A stretch of 43,040 nt of DNA from Dehalococcoidia bacterium (GTDB lineage: Bacteria > Chloroflexota > Dehalococcoidia > Tepidiformales > Tepidiformaceae). The position numbers and the translations under genes are program-made. This document shows positions 23,398 to 30,161 of the stretch, in pieces (within the stretch, counting starts at the first letter, position 1; the number at the start of each line of letters is the position of its first letter). The notes beneath the pieces are model-generated. The model worked only from the letters and a program-made list of their open reading frames with translations. It had not been told where the DNA came from and searched no databases. The stretch is taken from NCBI GenBank assembly GCA_020432105.1, contig JAGQGZ010000005.1, forward strand, positions 1 through 43,040, in the 5' to 3' direction.

Positions 23398-24018
23398 ATG
23401 ACGCAGGACTTACCTGGCGCACTGCTGGCCCGGGACAAGCTGCTCGCAATGGCCGCCGATCCCGATCTGACTGGAGATGCCGAACTGTTCGCCTTCTGCC
23501 TGCTGGCCCACTTGACCGAGAAACGGCTGACGGGCCGGAATAACAACTGGATTGAAGCAGTCGGCGAGATGATGTCACCGGACGCCGATCACGGGGCATG
23601 GAGTTGCCGTCGGGTCATAGCAAAAGACATCCCCCGCTACGAACCACCAATCCTGAAGACCCGCGGCTGCATCGCTCTGAAATCCCGCGGCCCCAACGCC
23701 GGAAAGCCCTGCGGTAAGGGCGGGTCCACATGGTTGGACCGCGACCCAAGCACAGGGGAGGCGCGTTGGCTGAGCTACTGCCCCCGACACATGCCAGCAG
23801 GTGCGCATCAGTCGCGCCAGGACCGGCACCGCCATTGGGAGCTGAATGGAAAGCCAATGCCACCGGCGAACACGGGCGGCGTCCTAGCCAGGTACTTCAG
23901 CACTAACTGGGCGAAGATGTACGCGTGGGCCGACCCGCACACGGAGCCCTCGTCTACAGGTAAGCCTGCAACCCCGCCGAAACCGCGACTGTCCGTCATT
24001 CGCGGAGGGCTGTCGTGA
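23398..24018 (+). CDS. Hypothetical protein with central Cys/His motif (206 aa)
   Basis: ATG 23398 begins a 206-residue protein not assigned to a family. The N-terminal half is helical (LARDKLLAMAADPDLTGDAE, FAFCLLAHLTEKR). A central section has CIALKSRGPNAGKPCGKGG and LSYCPRH, four metal-ligand-like residues. The C-terminus is basic and Pro-rich (TPPKPRLSVIRGG). Position in the early operon before the second WhiB suggests a nucleic-acid-related role, unproven. Confidence 0.65.
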   Translation: MTQDLPGALLARDKLLAMAADPDLTGDAELFAFCLLAHLTEKRLTGRNNNWIEAVGEMMSPDADHGAWSCRRVIAKDIPRYEPPILKTRGCIALKSRGPNAGKPCGKGGSTWLDRDPSTGEARWLSYCPRHMPAGAHQSRQDRHRHWELNGKPMPPANTGGVLARYFSTNWAKMYAWADPHTEPSSTGKPATPPKPRLSVIRGGLS

Positions 24019-24200
24019 CATCACGACGTGTATTCAGCGCCCCTCGGCATGGTGCCGGAGTTGGCGAACCCATGACTTGCTCGGTTCGGTCGCGGATCAA
24101 CGCGGCACCTGTTTCTCACCGCAAAGACGCGACCATGATGCCGTCCTCATTCCACGGCGAGTCGCGTTCTGTCCCGGCGACCGAACCGAGCAACCAGTGA
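24015..24200 (+). CDS. Doubtful small protein (61 aa)
   Basis: GTG 24015 overlaps the previous stop (GTGA), and its TGA overlaps the next GTG, so overlaps support translation. However, the product is low in hydrophobic residues, Ser/Arg-rich, and its codons show weaker third-position GC than the neighbours. It fills the only gap between two better genes. It could be a degenerated gene. Confidence 0.35.
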   Translation: MTSRRVFSAPRHGAGVGEPMTCSVRSRINAAPVSHRKDATMMPSSFHGESRSVPATEPSNQ

Positions 24201-24511
24201 CGAAGCCCGTGGCACTCCGATTCGATGACGGCGGCCTGGTGTGGTGCAAGTGGGGCGCCGTTAAGCACGGCAACCCGCGCCCCGACCGCGGCGAGATTGG
24301 ACACCTGATGCTCATTCCCGCCAGATATCTGCGCGAGTTGCTTAAGGGGTCACGGGAATGGCCACACGGCACACACAGCGTCACCGTCGACGGGCGCCGC
24401 GTATTCGCCCACCACGACTACCACGGCCAGCGATGGACATGGGAACTGTTCCCTGCCTACTTCACCGACAACCTCGGGCCACCCATCTGCATCGGCAGGT
24501 GGCCCGATTGA
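24197..24511 (+). CDS. Hypothetical protein (104 aa)
   Basis: GTG 24197 is in a GTGA overlap. The product is beta-rich with many aromatic residues: VALRFDDGGLVWCKWGAVKH, DGRRVFAHHDYHGQRWTWEL. It has one Cys pair far apart and no clear family. It overlaps the next gene's TTG by 4 bases. Confidence 0.6.
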   Translation: MTKPVALRFDDGGLVWCKWGAVKHGNPRPDRGEIGHLMLIPARYLRELLKGSREWPHGTHSVTVDGRRVFAHHDYHGQRWTWELFPAYFTDNLGPPICIGRWPD

Positions 24512-24633
24512 CCGACCCGCGCATCCGGCTGCTGTTCACCCGCGCCCAACTCATCGCGATGCGACGGTGCCCGGACTGCGGGTGGCATCCGCCCACCCAA
24601 GGCCATCACCCCCACTGCCAAGGAGACGCGTGA
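24508..24633 (+). CDS. Small Cys/His protein (41 aa)
   Basis: TTG 24508 is in a TTGA overlap with the previous stop; TGA 24631-24633 overlaps the next GTG. An N-terminal helix FTRAQLIAMRR is followed by CPDCGWHPPTQGHHPHC, a compact zinc-finger-like motif. Function is unknown. Confidence 0.5.
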   Translation: MTDPRIRLLFTRAQLIAMRRCPDCGWHPPTQGHHPHCQGDA

Positions 24634-25031
24634 GACCCGACTGGCACCACCAGGCCGCCTGCCGCGACCACGACCCCGACCTGTGGTTCCCGCGCGCCGG
24701 CCAAAACGAACGCGTCGAACTGGCGCAGTCGATCTGCCGAGCATGCCCCGTCCTCGACCAGTGCCGCGACTGGGTCGACCGACACGACCCGCCCTACGGC
24801 GTCTGGGCCGGACTCACACAGGGCGACCGCGACACCAAACGCGGACACCGCGGCAGCTACCGCTCCGACCCGTGGATCAAAGCCGCCCTCACGCACCGCT
24901 GCGGAACAACAGCCGGCTACGCCAGGCATAGACGTAACGACGAAGAAGCCTGCCAAGCCTGCAAAACCGCCAACACCGAATACAACGCGGAACGCACACG
25001 ACGACGGAGGTCGAGGAAATCCGATGCCTAA
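24630..25031 (+). CDS. WhiB-family transcription factor (second copy)
   Basis: The product has 133 residues and GTG 24630 is in a GTGA overlap. Fe-S cysteines are Cys11 (AACRD), Cys36, Cys39 and Cys45 (CRACPVLDQC), with GVWAGLT as the WhiB turn. A C-terminal CGTTAGYARHRRNDEEACQA region followed by a Cys pair and a basic tail resembles the end of the first WhiB copy. The two are therefore paralogues within one phage, about 4.9 kb apart. Likely a transcription regulator acting on host or phage RNA polymerase. Confidence 0.9.
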   Translation: MRPDWHHQAACRDHDPDLWFPRAGQNERVELAQSICRACPVLDQCRDWVDRHDPPYGVWAGLTQGDRDTKRGHRGSYRSDPWIKAALTHRCGTTAGYARHRRNDEEACQACKTANTEYNAERTRRRRSRKSDA

Positions 25032-25857
25032 TGCCGCCGGAATGATCCGCGAGTCGATATGGCGGGACGAGGACTGGCGCAAGCTGTCGCGCGGCGCCCA
25101 GGCGCTCTACATGCAGCTGCTGTCCCAGAAGGAACTCGACTGCGCCGGACTGCTGCCGCTGCAACCGGTGAAGTGGGCCAAGGGATGTAACGGGCTCACC
25201 GTCGAGGAGGTGTGGGAGCAGCTGGAGGAGTTGCAGACGGCCAGGTTTGTGTTCTTCGACGTGGACACCGACGAGTTGTTAATCAGGACGCATATCCGCA
25301 ACTCGAACGTCATTAAGATCCCGAACTCTCGGGCGTCGGCGATGAGGGCGGCGAAACTGGCGGCTTCTGAGCGGCTTCGGGAGGTGTTGGCGGCCGAGTT
25401 GAGGGCTGCCGGGCGGGACGATTTTGCGCGTACCGCTGAGGAAATCAACCCTTCGGCAACGGTTAGCGAACCGTTAGCTAACGGTTCCGAAATCAACGGT
25501 TCGCTAACGGTTACGGAACCGTTAGCTAACCCACGGGTACTAGGAACGGGTACTAGGAACAGTCACCTTGGTAATTACTCAAGTAGGGAGGGGCGACCCT
25601 CCTGCCCGATTCATCCACAGGGCGACCCCGGCGACGTGAAGTGCCACGGGTGCCGGGCCACGCGGATCTGGGACGAGCAGCACGCCGCCGAGTTGGCCGC
25701 CGACGAGCTGGAGGCCAAGCGCCTCGAACGGGAGGCGGCGAAAGCGGTTGTCGCCGCATGCGGGCTCTGCGACGACGCCGGATGGCTCCTCGGCGCCGAC
25801 GGCCTTCCCTGCGACCCTGCGATGCGCTGCGACCACCAGGAGGCCGCTCATGCCTGA
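25024..25857 (+). CDS. Replication initiator-like protein containing an internal iteron array
   Basis: The product has 277 residues. The N-terminal domain (RESIWRDEDWRKLSRGAQAL, YMQLLSQKELDCAGLLPL) is a winged-helix-like region typical of actinophage DnaD-type/replication-initiation proteins; residues about 55-95 continue it. A flexible linker (about 140-195) is encoded by the repeat array described separately. The C-terminal part has CPIHPQGDPGDVKCHGC and CGLCDDAGW, zinc-ribbon-like Cys pairs, plus a coiled Glu/Lys-rich helix. As in lambda O, the origin may lie inside the initiator gene. Function is inferred from N-terminal similarity and the embedded repeats. Confidence 0.7.
   Translation: MPNAAGMIRESIWRDEDWRKLSRGAQALYMQLLSQKELDCAGLLPLQPVKWAKGCNGLTVEEVWEQLEELQTARFVFFDVDTDELLIRTHIRNSNVIKIPNSRASAMRAAKLAASERLREVLAAELRAAGRDDFARTAEEINPSATVSEPLANGSEINGSLTVTEPLANPRVLGTGTRNSHLGNYSSREGRPSCPIHPQGDPGDVKCHGCRATRIWDEQHAAELAADELEAKRLEREAAKAVVAACGLCDDAGWLLGADGLPCDPAMRCDHQEAAHA
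25458..25523 (+). repeat. Iteron-like array of six AACGGTT heptamers (putative origin)
   Basis: AACGGTT or its complement AACCGTT starts at 25458, 25469 (inverted), 25480, 25495, 25506 and 25517 (inverted). Spacing is 11, 11, 15, 11 and 11 bases, about one helical turn. AACCGTTAGCTAACGGTT (25469-25486) is a perfect 18-base palindrome. The array lies inside the replication-initiator-like gene and encodes its linker. Origin function is inferred. Confidence 0.7.
25533..25558 (+). repeat. Tandem 13-bp repeat beside the iteron array
   Basis: ACGGGTACTAGGA occurs twice head to tail (25533-25545 and 25546-25558). It is followed by an unusually AT-rich stretch for this genome, GGTAATTACTCAAGTA (25570-25585), a candidate unwinding segment. 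Confidence 0.65.
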
Positions 25858-26104
25858 CCGCTACGGAGAAACGCCCTCAGATGCCCTCAGCCCCTCCGGG
25901 GCGTACGAGGGTGCCATCGACCGGGTTTGTCCGCTCTGCGGGGCAGCCAGGGGGCAGGAATGCACCTTCCAGACGCGCGACGAGACCGGCAGAACCGTCA
26001 CACGGCGGCGGCACCACCCCTGCATCGCCAGAACCAAGACGCTGTACTGCCGCCGATGCGGCATTCCGCACGACGGCGAATGCAAACGCCAGGAGGGCAC
26101 ATGA
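25850..26104 (+). CDS. Zinc-finger-like protein (84 aa)
   Basis: ATG 25850 lies 8 bases inside the initiator gene. Two Cys motifs are present: VCPLCGAARGQECTF (C-x2-C-G-A-x4-C) with a downstream HHPCIAR, and YCRRCGIPHDGEC. The first matches the short phage zinc finger also present at 22790. Probable nucleic-acid-binding accessory; the specific role is unknown. Confidence 0.65.
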   Translation: MPDRYGETPSDALSPSGAYEGAIDRVCPLCGAARGQECTFQTRDETGRTVTRRRHHPCIARTKTLYCRRCGIPHDGECKRQEGT

Positions 26105-26439
26105 GCGACACCCTGCGTGACCGGATCGCCACCGTCATCGACTGCCACACCTACAACGAATGGCACATCACCGACGACGCGCAGTGCTCATGCGGGAACA
26201 GCGGCGACCCCTACCCGACGCACGTCGCCGACGAGGTGATGGCCGTCATCGAACCCGCCATCGCAACCCAGGCCACCGACACCCGCCTGCTCGCCATCGG
26301 CTCCTGCATCGCCCTCATCGAGCACACCACCGCACTCGCCCAACAGGCCGAAACCGCCTACAACGCCGCCGTCATCGCCGAATGGTCCAACAAGATCACC
26401 ACCGCCATGCGCATGGCATCCGCACACATCACAAGCTGA
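26101..26439 (+). CDS. Hypothetical protein, DRIA-paralogue family (copy 3)
   Basis: The product has 112 residues and ATG 26101 is in an ATGA overlap. It starts SDTLRDRIATVIDCHTYNEW, then CSCGNSGDPYPTHVADEVMA, mirroring the N-terminal design of the proteins at 21260 and 21775. The C-terminal half is a long Ala-rich helix. Scattering of this family over 5 kb suggests duplication followed by divergence. Unknown function. Confidence 0.65.
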   Translation: MSDTLRDRIATVIDCHTYNEWHITDDAQCSCGNSGDPYPTHVADEVMAVIEPAIATQATDTRLLAIGSCIALIEHTTALAQQAETAYNAAVIAEWSNKITTAMRMASAHITS

Positions 26440-26505
26440 CGACGCCAAAGCCCACAACCCACTTGGGAATCCAACATGAACAGCAACCAGAAAGGATCAC
26501 CGGAA

Positions 26506-26796
26506 ATGGACGAAGCTCGCGTGAGGGAGATTTGCCGCGAGGAGATCGCGAAAGCCGACAGGCTGCTGAGCGGAGCCTTGGGCGCCGGGATCGCAGCTGG
26601 CGCGGAAGAGGCAGCCAATGCGATCGAGATGTTGATGCTGGGATCCGGGCGCGGCGAGCAGGCGGCCGTTTTCGGCGAGTTGCTGCGGCTGGCCCGAGAC
26701 AAGGAGCGAGAGATTCGCAGTCAGTTGGGGCTCGAAATCCCCGACGACATCAGCCAGCTCGGCGACGATGACCCCGATGGCGAACCCACCAGATGA
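26506..26796 (+). CDS. Hypothetical acidic helical protein (96 aa)
   Basis: ATG 26506 is chosen because AAAGGA (26491-26496) lies 9 bases upstream; ATG 26476 is an in-frame alternative. The product is helical (DEARVREICREEIAKADRLL, EEAANAIEMLMLGSGRG) and ends in an acidic tail (GDDDPDGEPTR). It overlaps the next gene by 29 bases. A 66-base gap upstream (26440-26505) holds no recognisable gene. Confidence 0.6.
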   Translation: MDEARVREICREEIAKADRLLSGALGAGIAAGAEEAANAIEMLMLGSGRGEQAAVFGELLRLARDKEREIRSQLGLEIPDDISQLGDDDPDGEPTR

Positions 26797-27013
26797 GCGA
26801 CCCGAGAACCCGGTGAAGCGCCAGACCTTCCGCCGTGAGCGCAGTTCCGCGTCGGTGTCCTTCGGCCAGCCGGTATACGGCAACGCCAGGATCATCGCCA
26901 ACGCGACCCTCTGCGCGAACGGATTCGACGACCTCATCGAACTACTCACCGAAGCGCGCCACGCCTACCTCAACGAGAACCCGGGCGCACACATCACAGG
27001 AGGCAGCAAGTGA
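26768..27013 (+). CDS. Hypothetical protein (81 aa)
   Basis: ATG 26768 lies inside the preceding gene; ATG 26777 is an alternative. After a basic, disordered start (ERPENPVKRQTFRRERSSAS) comes GNARIIANATLCANGFDDLI and a helical end. Unknown family. It overlaps the next GTG by 4 bases. Confidence 0.6.
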   Translation: MTPMANPPDERPENPVKRQTFRRERSSASVSFGQPVYGNARIIANATLCANGFDDLIELLTEARHAYLNENPGAHITGGSK

Positions 27014-27627
27014 CCAGACCGGAACGCGTGAGCGCTGACGGGCACCTCCCCGAAGCGAAAACACGGCTCACCAACGCCATATCGGCGGTGTTCGCACCCA
27101 TCATCCAATCCCGTGACGGAACCCACCACGCAGCACCATCACTGTGGACACAACTCTGCGAATCTGTGGCAGGGCAAACCGGGGAACGATCCGGTTCGAA
27201 AGCCGGCATGCCCCTGTGGGTGGATGTGCTGGACCTCAAGAACGCCATCATCACCCAACTCGCAGACTGGGAACCCACCCGCGTCGCCACCATCAACAAA
27301 GTCGACCTCATCGAAACCCGCGGATGGCGACCGCAGGACTGCGAACGGATCCACACCATCGCAGCCACGATGGAATCGTGGGCCGTGTCCATCGAAGCCC
27401 TTCTGCGCCCGGAACGGCACTGGACTCTGCCCAACCCGTGCCCGGCTTGCGGCGTGCGAACCGTGTACCGCACGGTCGCCGGGGAGGAAGTCCGATGCCC
27501 CGCATTGCAAATCGGCGCATCCGGCTGCACCTGCATCCGCTGCCACACCGTGTGGCCGCCGCAGCAGTTCGAATGGTTAGCCCGACTGCTGGGGTATGAA
27601 CCACATACCGCGTTGACAGGCAGCTAG
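27010..27627 (+). CDS. Hypothetical protein with C-terminal zinc ribbon (205 aa)
   Basis: The product has 205 residues and GTG 27010 is in a GTGA overlap. The N-terminal 130 residues are helical (RLTNAISAVFAPIIQSRDG, WVDVLDLKNAIITQLADW). The C-terminus has CPACGVRTVYRTVAGEEVRC and CTCIRCHTVWPP, a classical two-knuckle zinc ribbon. Such a helical-plus-ribbon layout is common in actinophage early proteins of unknown role. This is the last gene of the early operon before a promoter/terminator cluster. Confidence 0.7.
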   Translation: MTRPERVSADGHLPEAKTRLTNAISAVFAPIIQSRDGTHHAAPSLWTQLCESVAGQTGERSGSKAGMPLWVDVLDLKNAIITQLADWEPTRVATINKVDLIETRGWRPQDCERIHTIAATMESWAVSIEALLRPERHWTLPNPCPACGVRTVYRTVAGEEVRCPALQIGASGCTCIRCHTVWPPQQFEWLARLLGYEPHTALTGS

Positions 27628-27638
27628 ACCGAATAGTG

Positions 27639-27667
27639 TTGCCGCTCACCCACTGTGGTGTTATCTT
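27639..27667 (+). promoter_or_regulatory. Sigma-A-type promoter with extended -10
   Basis: TTGCCG (27639-27644), a 17-base spacer, then TATCTT (27662-27667), preceded by TGT at 27659-27661, which gives an extended -10. Transcription would start near 27674. This is the clearest promoter in the right arm and points toward the glycosyltransferase cassette. Confidence 0.7.
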
Positions 27668-27694
27668 GTGGGCAGTAGCACAATTCTGCCCACA
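27667..27694. promoter_or_regulatory. Perfect inverted repeat overlapping the promoter start (operator candidate)
   Basis: TGTGGGCAG (27667-27675) and CTGCCCACA (27686-27694) form a perfect 9-base inverted repeat around a 10-base spacer. The left arm begins at the end of the -10 box and crosses the expected start site. It could bind a dimeric repressor at this promoter. As RNA it would be cut by the start site, so an operator is more likely than a hairpin. Confidence 0.6.
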
Positions 27695-27696
27695 GG

Positions 27697-27723
27697 CCCC
27701 CCGACTCGGGTGGGTCTATTTTT
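27697..27723 (+). terminator. Intrinsic terminator or attenuator upstream of the cassette
   Basis: CCCCCCG (27697-27703) pairs with CGGG-T-GGG (27707-27714), with one bulged T and a 3-base loop, followed by TCTATTTTT (27715-27723). It lies about 25 bases after the predicted start site, so it could terminate upstream transcription and also attenuate the local promoter, leaving a very short RNA. Confidence 0.65.
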
Positions 27724-27745
27724 GTGCCCAGAAAACACACAAAAA

Positions 27746-27895
27746 TTGTTGATAGCCACACTTGACGCGCGGATCGCACGCGCCCACCAACGCCTCAAAG
27801 AGGCCCGCGCCAAAGGCCACCCATCCGTGATCGCCGAACGGGAACGCCAACTCGACACCCTCCTCGAGCAGCGCCACAACCTGGTCGTTGAATGA
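27746..27895 (+). CDS. Small coiled-coil protein (49 aa)
   Basis: The frame is open from upstream; TTG 27746 (or 27749) is the likely start because the region before encodes the terminator. The product is almost entirely a charged helix (ARIARAHQRLKEARAKGHPS, IAERERQLDTLLEQRHNLVV). It overlaps the first glycosyltransferase by 4 bases (ATGA). No clear Shine-Dalgarno, so the start is uncertain. Function unknown; possibly a partner of the cassette proteins. Confidence 0.5.
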   Translation: MLIATLDARIARAHQRLKEARAKGHPSVIAERERQLDTLLEQRHNLVVE

Positions 27896-28488
27896 TCCCT
27901 CGGAGGCTTGTCCGCACCGTTCCCGCCACCACCACCCCGTTCACTGAGGAACTGTGGGACACGGCCTGCCTGATGCACCCTGACTGGGAGCATGTGACGT
28001 GGCGGGATCCCGTTCCGCGCAACCAGTTCCCGCTCACCGCGCCCTATTGGGACGAGTGCGAATCCGGCGCTCAACTGGCGGATCTGATTCGCGCTGAGGA
28101 CCTGTACCACCGCGGCGGGGTGTACATCGACTCTGATGTCGAGGTGCTCAAGCCGTTCGACGAACTGTGCATCCATGACGGGTTCGCGGGTTGGGAAGAC
28201 CACCTGCACATCCCGAACGCCGTCCTCGGGTTCACACCAGGCCATCCCGCGCTCCTCGAGGTCATCGAGCTGGCGGTAGAGCGCCGCGGCAGGGGAACTT
28301 GGCTAGCCGGTGTCGGTGTGACAACCGAGGTGTTCAAACGGCACGACATGCTGCTACTGCCACCGGGATCGTTCTACCCGGTGCATTGGCGTGACGCGCA
28401 CCGCCGGGTGGTCGACTGGGCTCAAGCCGCCAAAGACAACCCGTGGGCGTACTGCCTGCACCGGTACGCGGCGTCCTGGCACCACTGA
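27892..28488 (+). CDS. Glycosyltransferase, GT32-like (DXD)
   Basis: The product has 198 residues. The sugar-binding region of the OCH1/GT32 type is visible: LADLIRAEDLYHRGGVYIDS then DVEVLKP, with the metal-binding Asp80-x-Asp82. The N-terminal IPRRLVRTVP and DPVPRNQF fit the family start. It would transfer a hexose from a nucleotide-sugar. It is the first enzyme of a modification cassette and would be read from the promoter at 27639. The substrate (virion protein, host glycan or lipid) is unknown. Confidence 0.8.
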   Translation: MIPRRLVRTVPATTTPFTEELWDTACLMHPDWEHVTWRDPVPRNQFPLTAPYWDECESGAQLADLIRAEDLYHRGGVYIDSDVEVLKPFDELCIHDGFAGWEDHLHIPNAVLGFTPGHPALLEVIELAVERRGRGTWLAGVGVTTEVFKRHDMLLLPPGSFYPVHWRDAHRRVVDWAQAAKDNPWAYCLHRYAASWHH

Positions 28489-28489
28489 C

Positions 28490-28993
28490 ATGACCGGCGT
28501 CACCGTCCTGTCCCGGCAGCGGGCGTGCACCGTGATCCACCCGAACATCACAATCAAAAGCTTCCGCCGAGCCGAGGACGGCGACCGTGAACTGTCGTTC
28601 TACCGCCGATTCCCGTGGGCCTGCCCGCCGCTGATCTACACAGCGCCCGGCGTGATCGTCACCGAAACCAACCCGGTAGCCGGGAACAACCCCGACCAGC
28701 AGCCCGCTCATGAGCTGTTCCAGTTGCTGCAACGACTCACCGCGAAGCATGTTCACCACCGTGATGTGCACCCGGCGAACATCGTGCTCACCGAGGACGG
28801 ACCGAAGCTGATCGACTGGGAAACCGCCATCGTCGACCCCGGCCCGTCTTACGACCTGCTCGGCCCGGACGCATCCGGGATTCCGATGCCCGACGTTCAT
28901 GCCGAGTGTGGGGCGCAGTGGTGGAACTCCGACGACGAGAACTCGATCCGCAACAGATGGGGCGTCGACATCAACGATCTGATGGGGACATGA
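28490..28993 (+). CDS. Minimal protein-kinase-fold protein
   Basis: The product has 167 residues. It shows the reduced core of a kinase/aminoglycoside-phosphotransferase fold: Lys23 (NITIKSF) as the ATP lysine, Glu34 (DRELSFYRRF), the catalytic loop HHRDVHPANIVL with His90-Arg91-Asp92 and Asn97, and LIDWETA with Asp109 as metal ligand. The whole domain is much shorter than a normal Ser/Thr kinase. The substrate may be a sugar, lipid or protein. Location between glycosyltransferase genes suggests a role in glycan modification, an inference. Confidence 0.75.
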   Translation: MTGVTVLSRQRACTVIHPNITIKSFRRAEDGDRELSFYRRFPWACPPLIYTAPGVIVTETNPVAGNNPDQQPAHELFQLLQRLTAKHVHHRDVHPANIVLTEDGPKLIDWETAIVDPGPSYDLLGPDASGIPMPDVHAECGAQWWNSDDENSIRNRWGVDINDLMGT

Positions 28994-29490
28994 GATACAC
29001 CGCCGATTGGTACGCCACCGACTCGCGGTTTGACGCGATGGCATCCCGACTCGACAACCCAGCCCGGATCCTCGACTTCGGTGCGATCAACACCGACACC
29101 GCTGTAAAGCTGATCGCTAGATGGCCGGGATGTTCGGCCGTGGTGGTCGGTGACGAGATAGACAGCCTGTCCAGCACGCGAATCACGGCCATCCCGAAAC
29201 GGCTCACACCATCGCAGATCGGCAAGCTCGGGCCATTCGATGTCACATTGGCGTTGTCGGTCCTGCATCACTGCGTGCAGTGGCGGAACTATCTGAACGT
29301 GCTGCGGAACTCCGCGCCCACCCTGTTCATCGAAACGGCGCACCCCGACGAAGATCTGCCGAACGCGAAGGCGCACAGGCACACCGCGGACATGATCACC
29401 GCGGTGCAGGCTATCGGTGAACCTATCGCTTCCACGGCGGGTTACGACCCCAGGTTCCAGAGAACGCTATGGCTCGTACAGTCATCCTGA
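28990..29490 (+). CDS. SAM-dependent methyltransferase-like protein
   Basis: The product has 166 residues and ATG 28990 is in an ATGA overlap with the kinase-like gene. RILDFGAINTDTAV (about 26-39) is motif-I-like, and DVTLALSVLHHCVQWRNYLN resembles the motif IV/V region of class I methyltransferases. FIETAHPDE follows. The Gly-rich loop is weaker than usual, so cofactor binding should be tested. It probably methylates the product of the neighbouring glycosyltransferases, by context. Confidence 0.65.
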   Translation: MRYTADWYATDSRFDAMASRLDNPARILDFGAINTDTAVKLIARWPGCSAVVVGDEIDSLSSTRITAIPKRLTPSQIGKLGPFDVTLALSVLHHCVQWRNYLNVLRNSAPTLFIETAHPDEDLPNAKAHRHTADMITAVQAIGEPIASTAGYDPRFQRTLWLVQSS

Positions 29491-30161
29491 CACCCTTCCG
29501 GCCCACCGAGGGCCGTGAGGCGAACTGGAAGTTCGTGCAGCAGTGGATCGCTGAGCACTACCAGCACGACCACTACGTGTCCGACAACGCCGGCGCATTC
29601 TCCCCGGCGGCGGCCCGCAACAACGCCGCCAAAGCCGCCGGCAATTGGGATGTCGCCGTGTTCCACGACGCTGACACGATCGCCCATCCAGACGCTGTCG
29701 CCCAGGCCGTCGACATGGCCGCCACCTCGATGAAGATGGTGGTGGCCGCCGACAGCCACATGTATTGCTGCCCGACATCGTCGGAACGCATCCGAACCAC
29801 CGGTGATGCGGGGTTCGCCCGGCCGGACAGCTTCGGCCTGCACGGCATCTACGAGAACCCGTGCTCCGGGGTGTTCGCCGTATCCCGCAAACTGTGGGAC
29901 GCGGTAGGTGGATACGTCGAGCAGCTCAACGGTTGGGGCTACGAGGATCTCGTATTCCTTCAACAGTGCGGCGTTTTCGGCGATGGCAACACCTGGGTGC
30001 CCGGCCACATCACCTTGCACTTGTGGCACCCGCCCGCAGATCGGGACGCGCGCACGGAAACGAACAAGGGCGTGTGGAAGCAACTCACCCGCTACCGGCT
30101 GGCGCGGGACCGCAACGGCGCCCGACAGTATCTCGCCACACTCGGACACCTGGTGCCGTGA
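29469..30161 (+). CDS. Glycosyltransferase, GT2/GT27-like (DXD), copy A
   Basis: The product has 230 residues; ATG 29469 lies 22 bases inside the methyltransferase gene. The Rossmann-type start TVILTPFRPTEGREANW is followed by AAARNNAAKAAGNWDVAVFH and DADT (Asp67-x-Asp69). NGWGYEDLVFLQQCG matches the galactosyltransferase (GT7C-like) acceptor block with a GWGxED motif. It has a paralogue immediately downstream. Confidence 0.85.
   Translation: MARTVILTPFRPTEGREANWKFVQQWIAEHYQHDHYVSDNAGAFSPAAARNNAAKAAGNWDVAVFHDADTIAHPDAVAQAVDMAATSMKMVVAADSHMYCCPTSSERIRTTGDAGFARPDSFGLHGIYENPCSGVFAVSRKLWDAVGGYVEQLNGWGYEDLVFLQQCGVFGDGNTWVPGHITLHLWHPPADRDARTETNKGVWKQLTRYRLARDRNGARQYLATLGHLVP

Noticed and set aside
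23378-23401. GTG-started frame between two early genes
   Set aside because: Only 7 codons; it probably serves only as the leader before ATG 23398.
25458-25558. Repeat array considered as a CRISPR
   Set aside because: Repeats are 7-13 bp with spacers of a few bases, far too short for CRISPR repeats and spacers.
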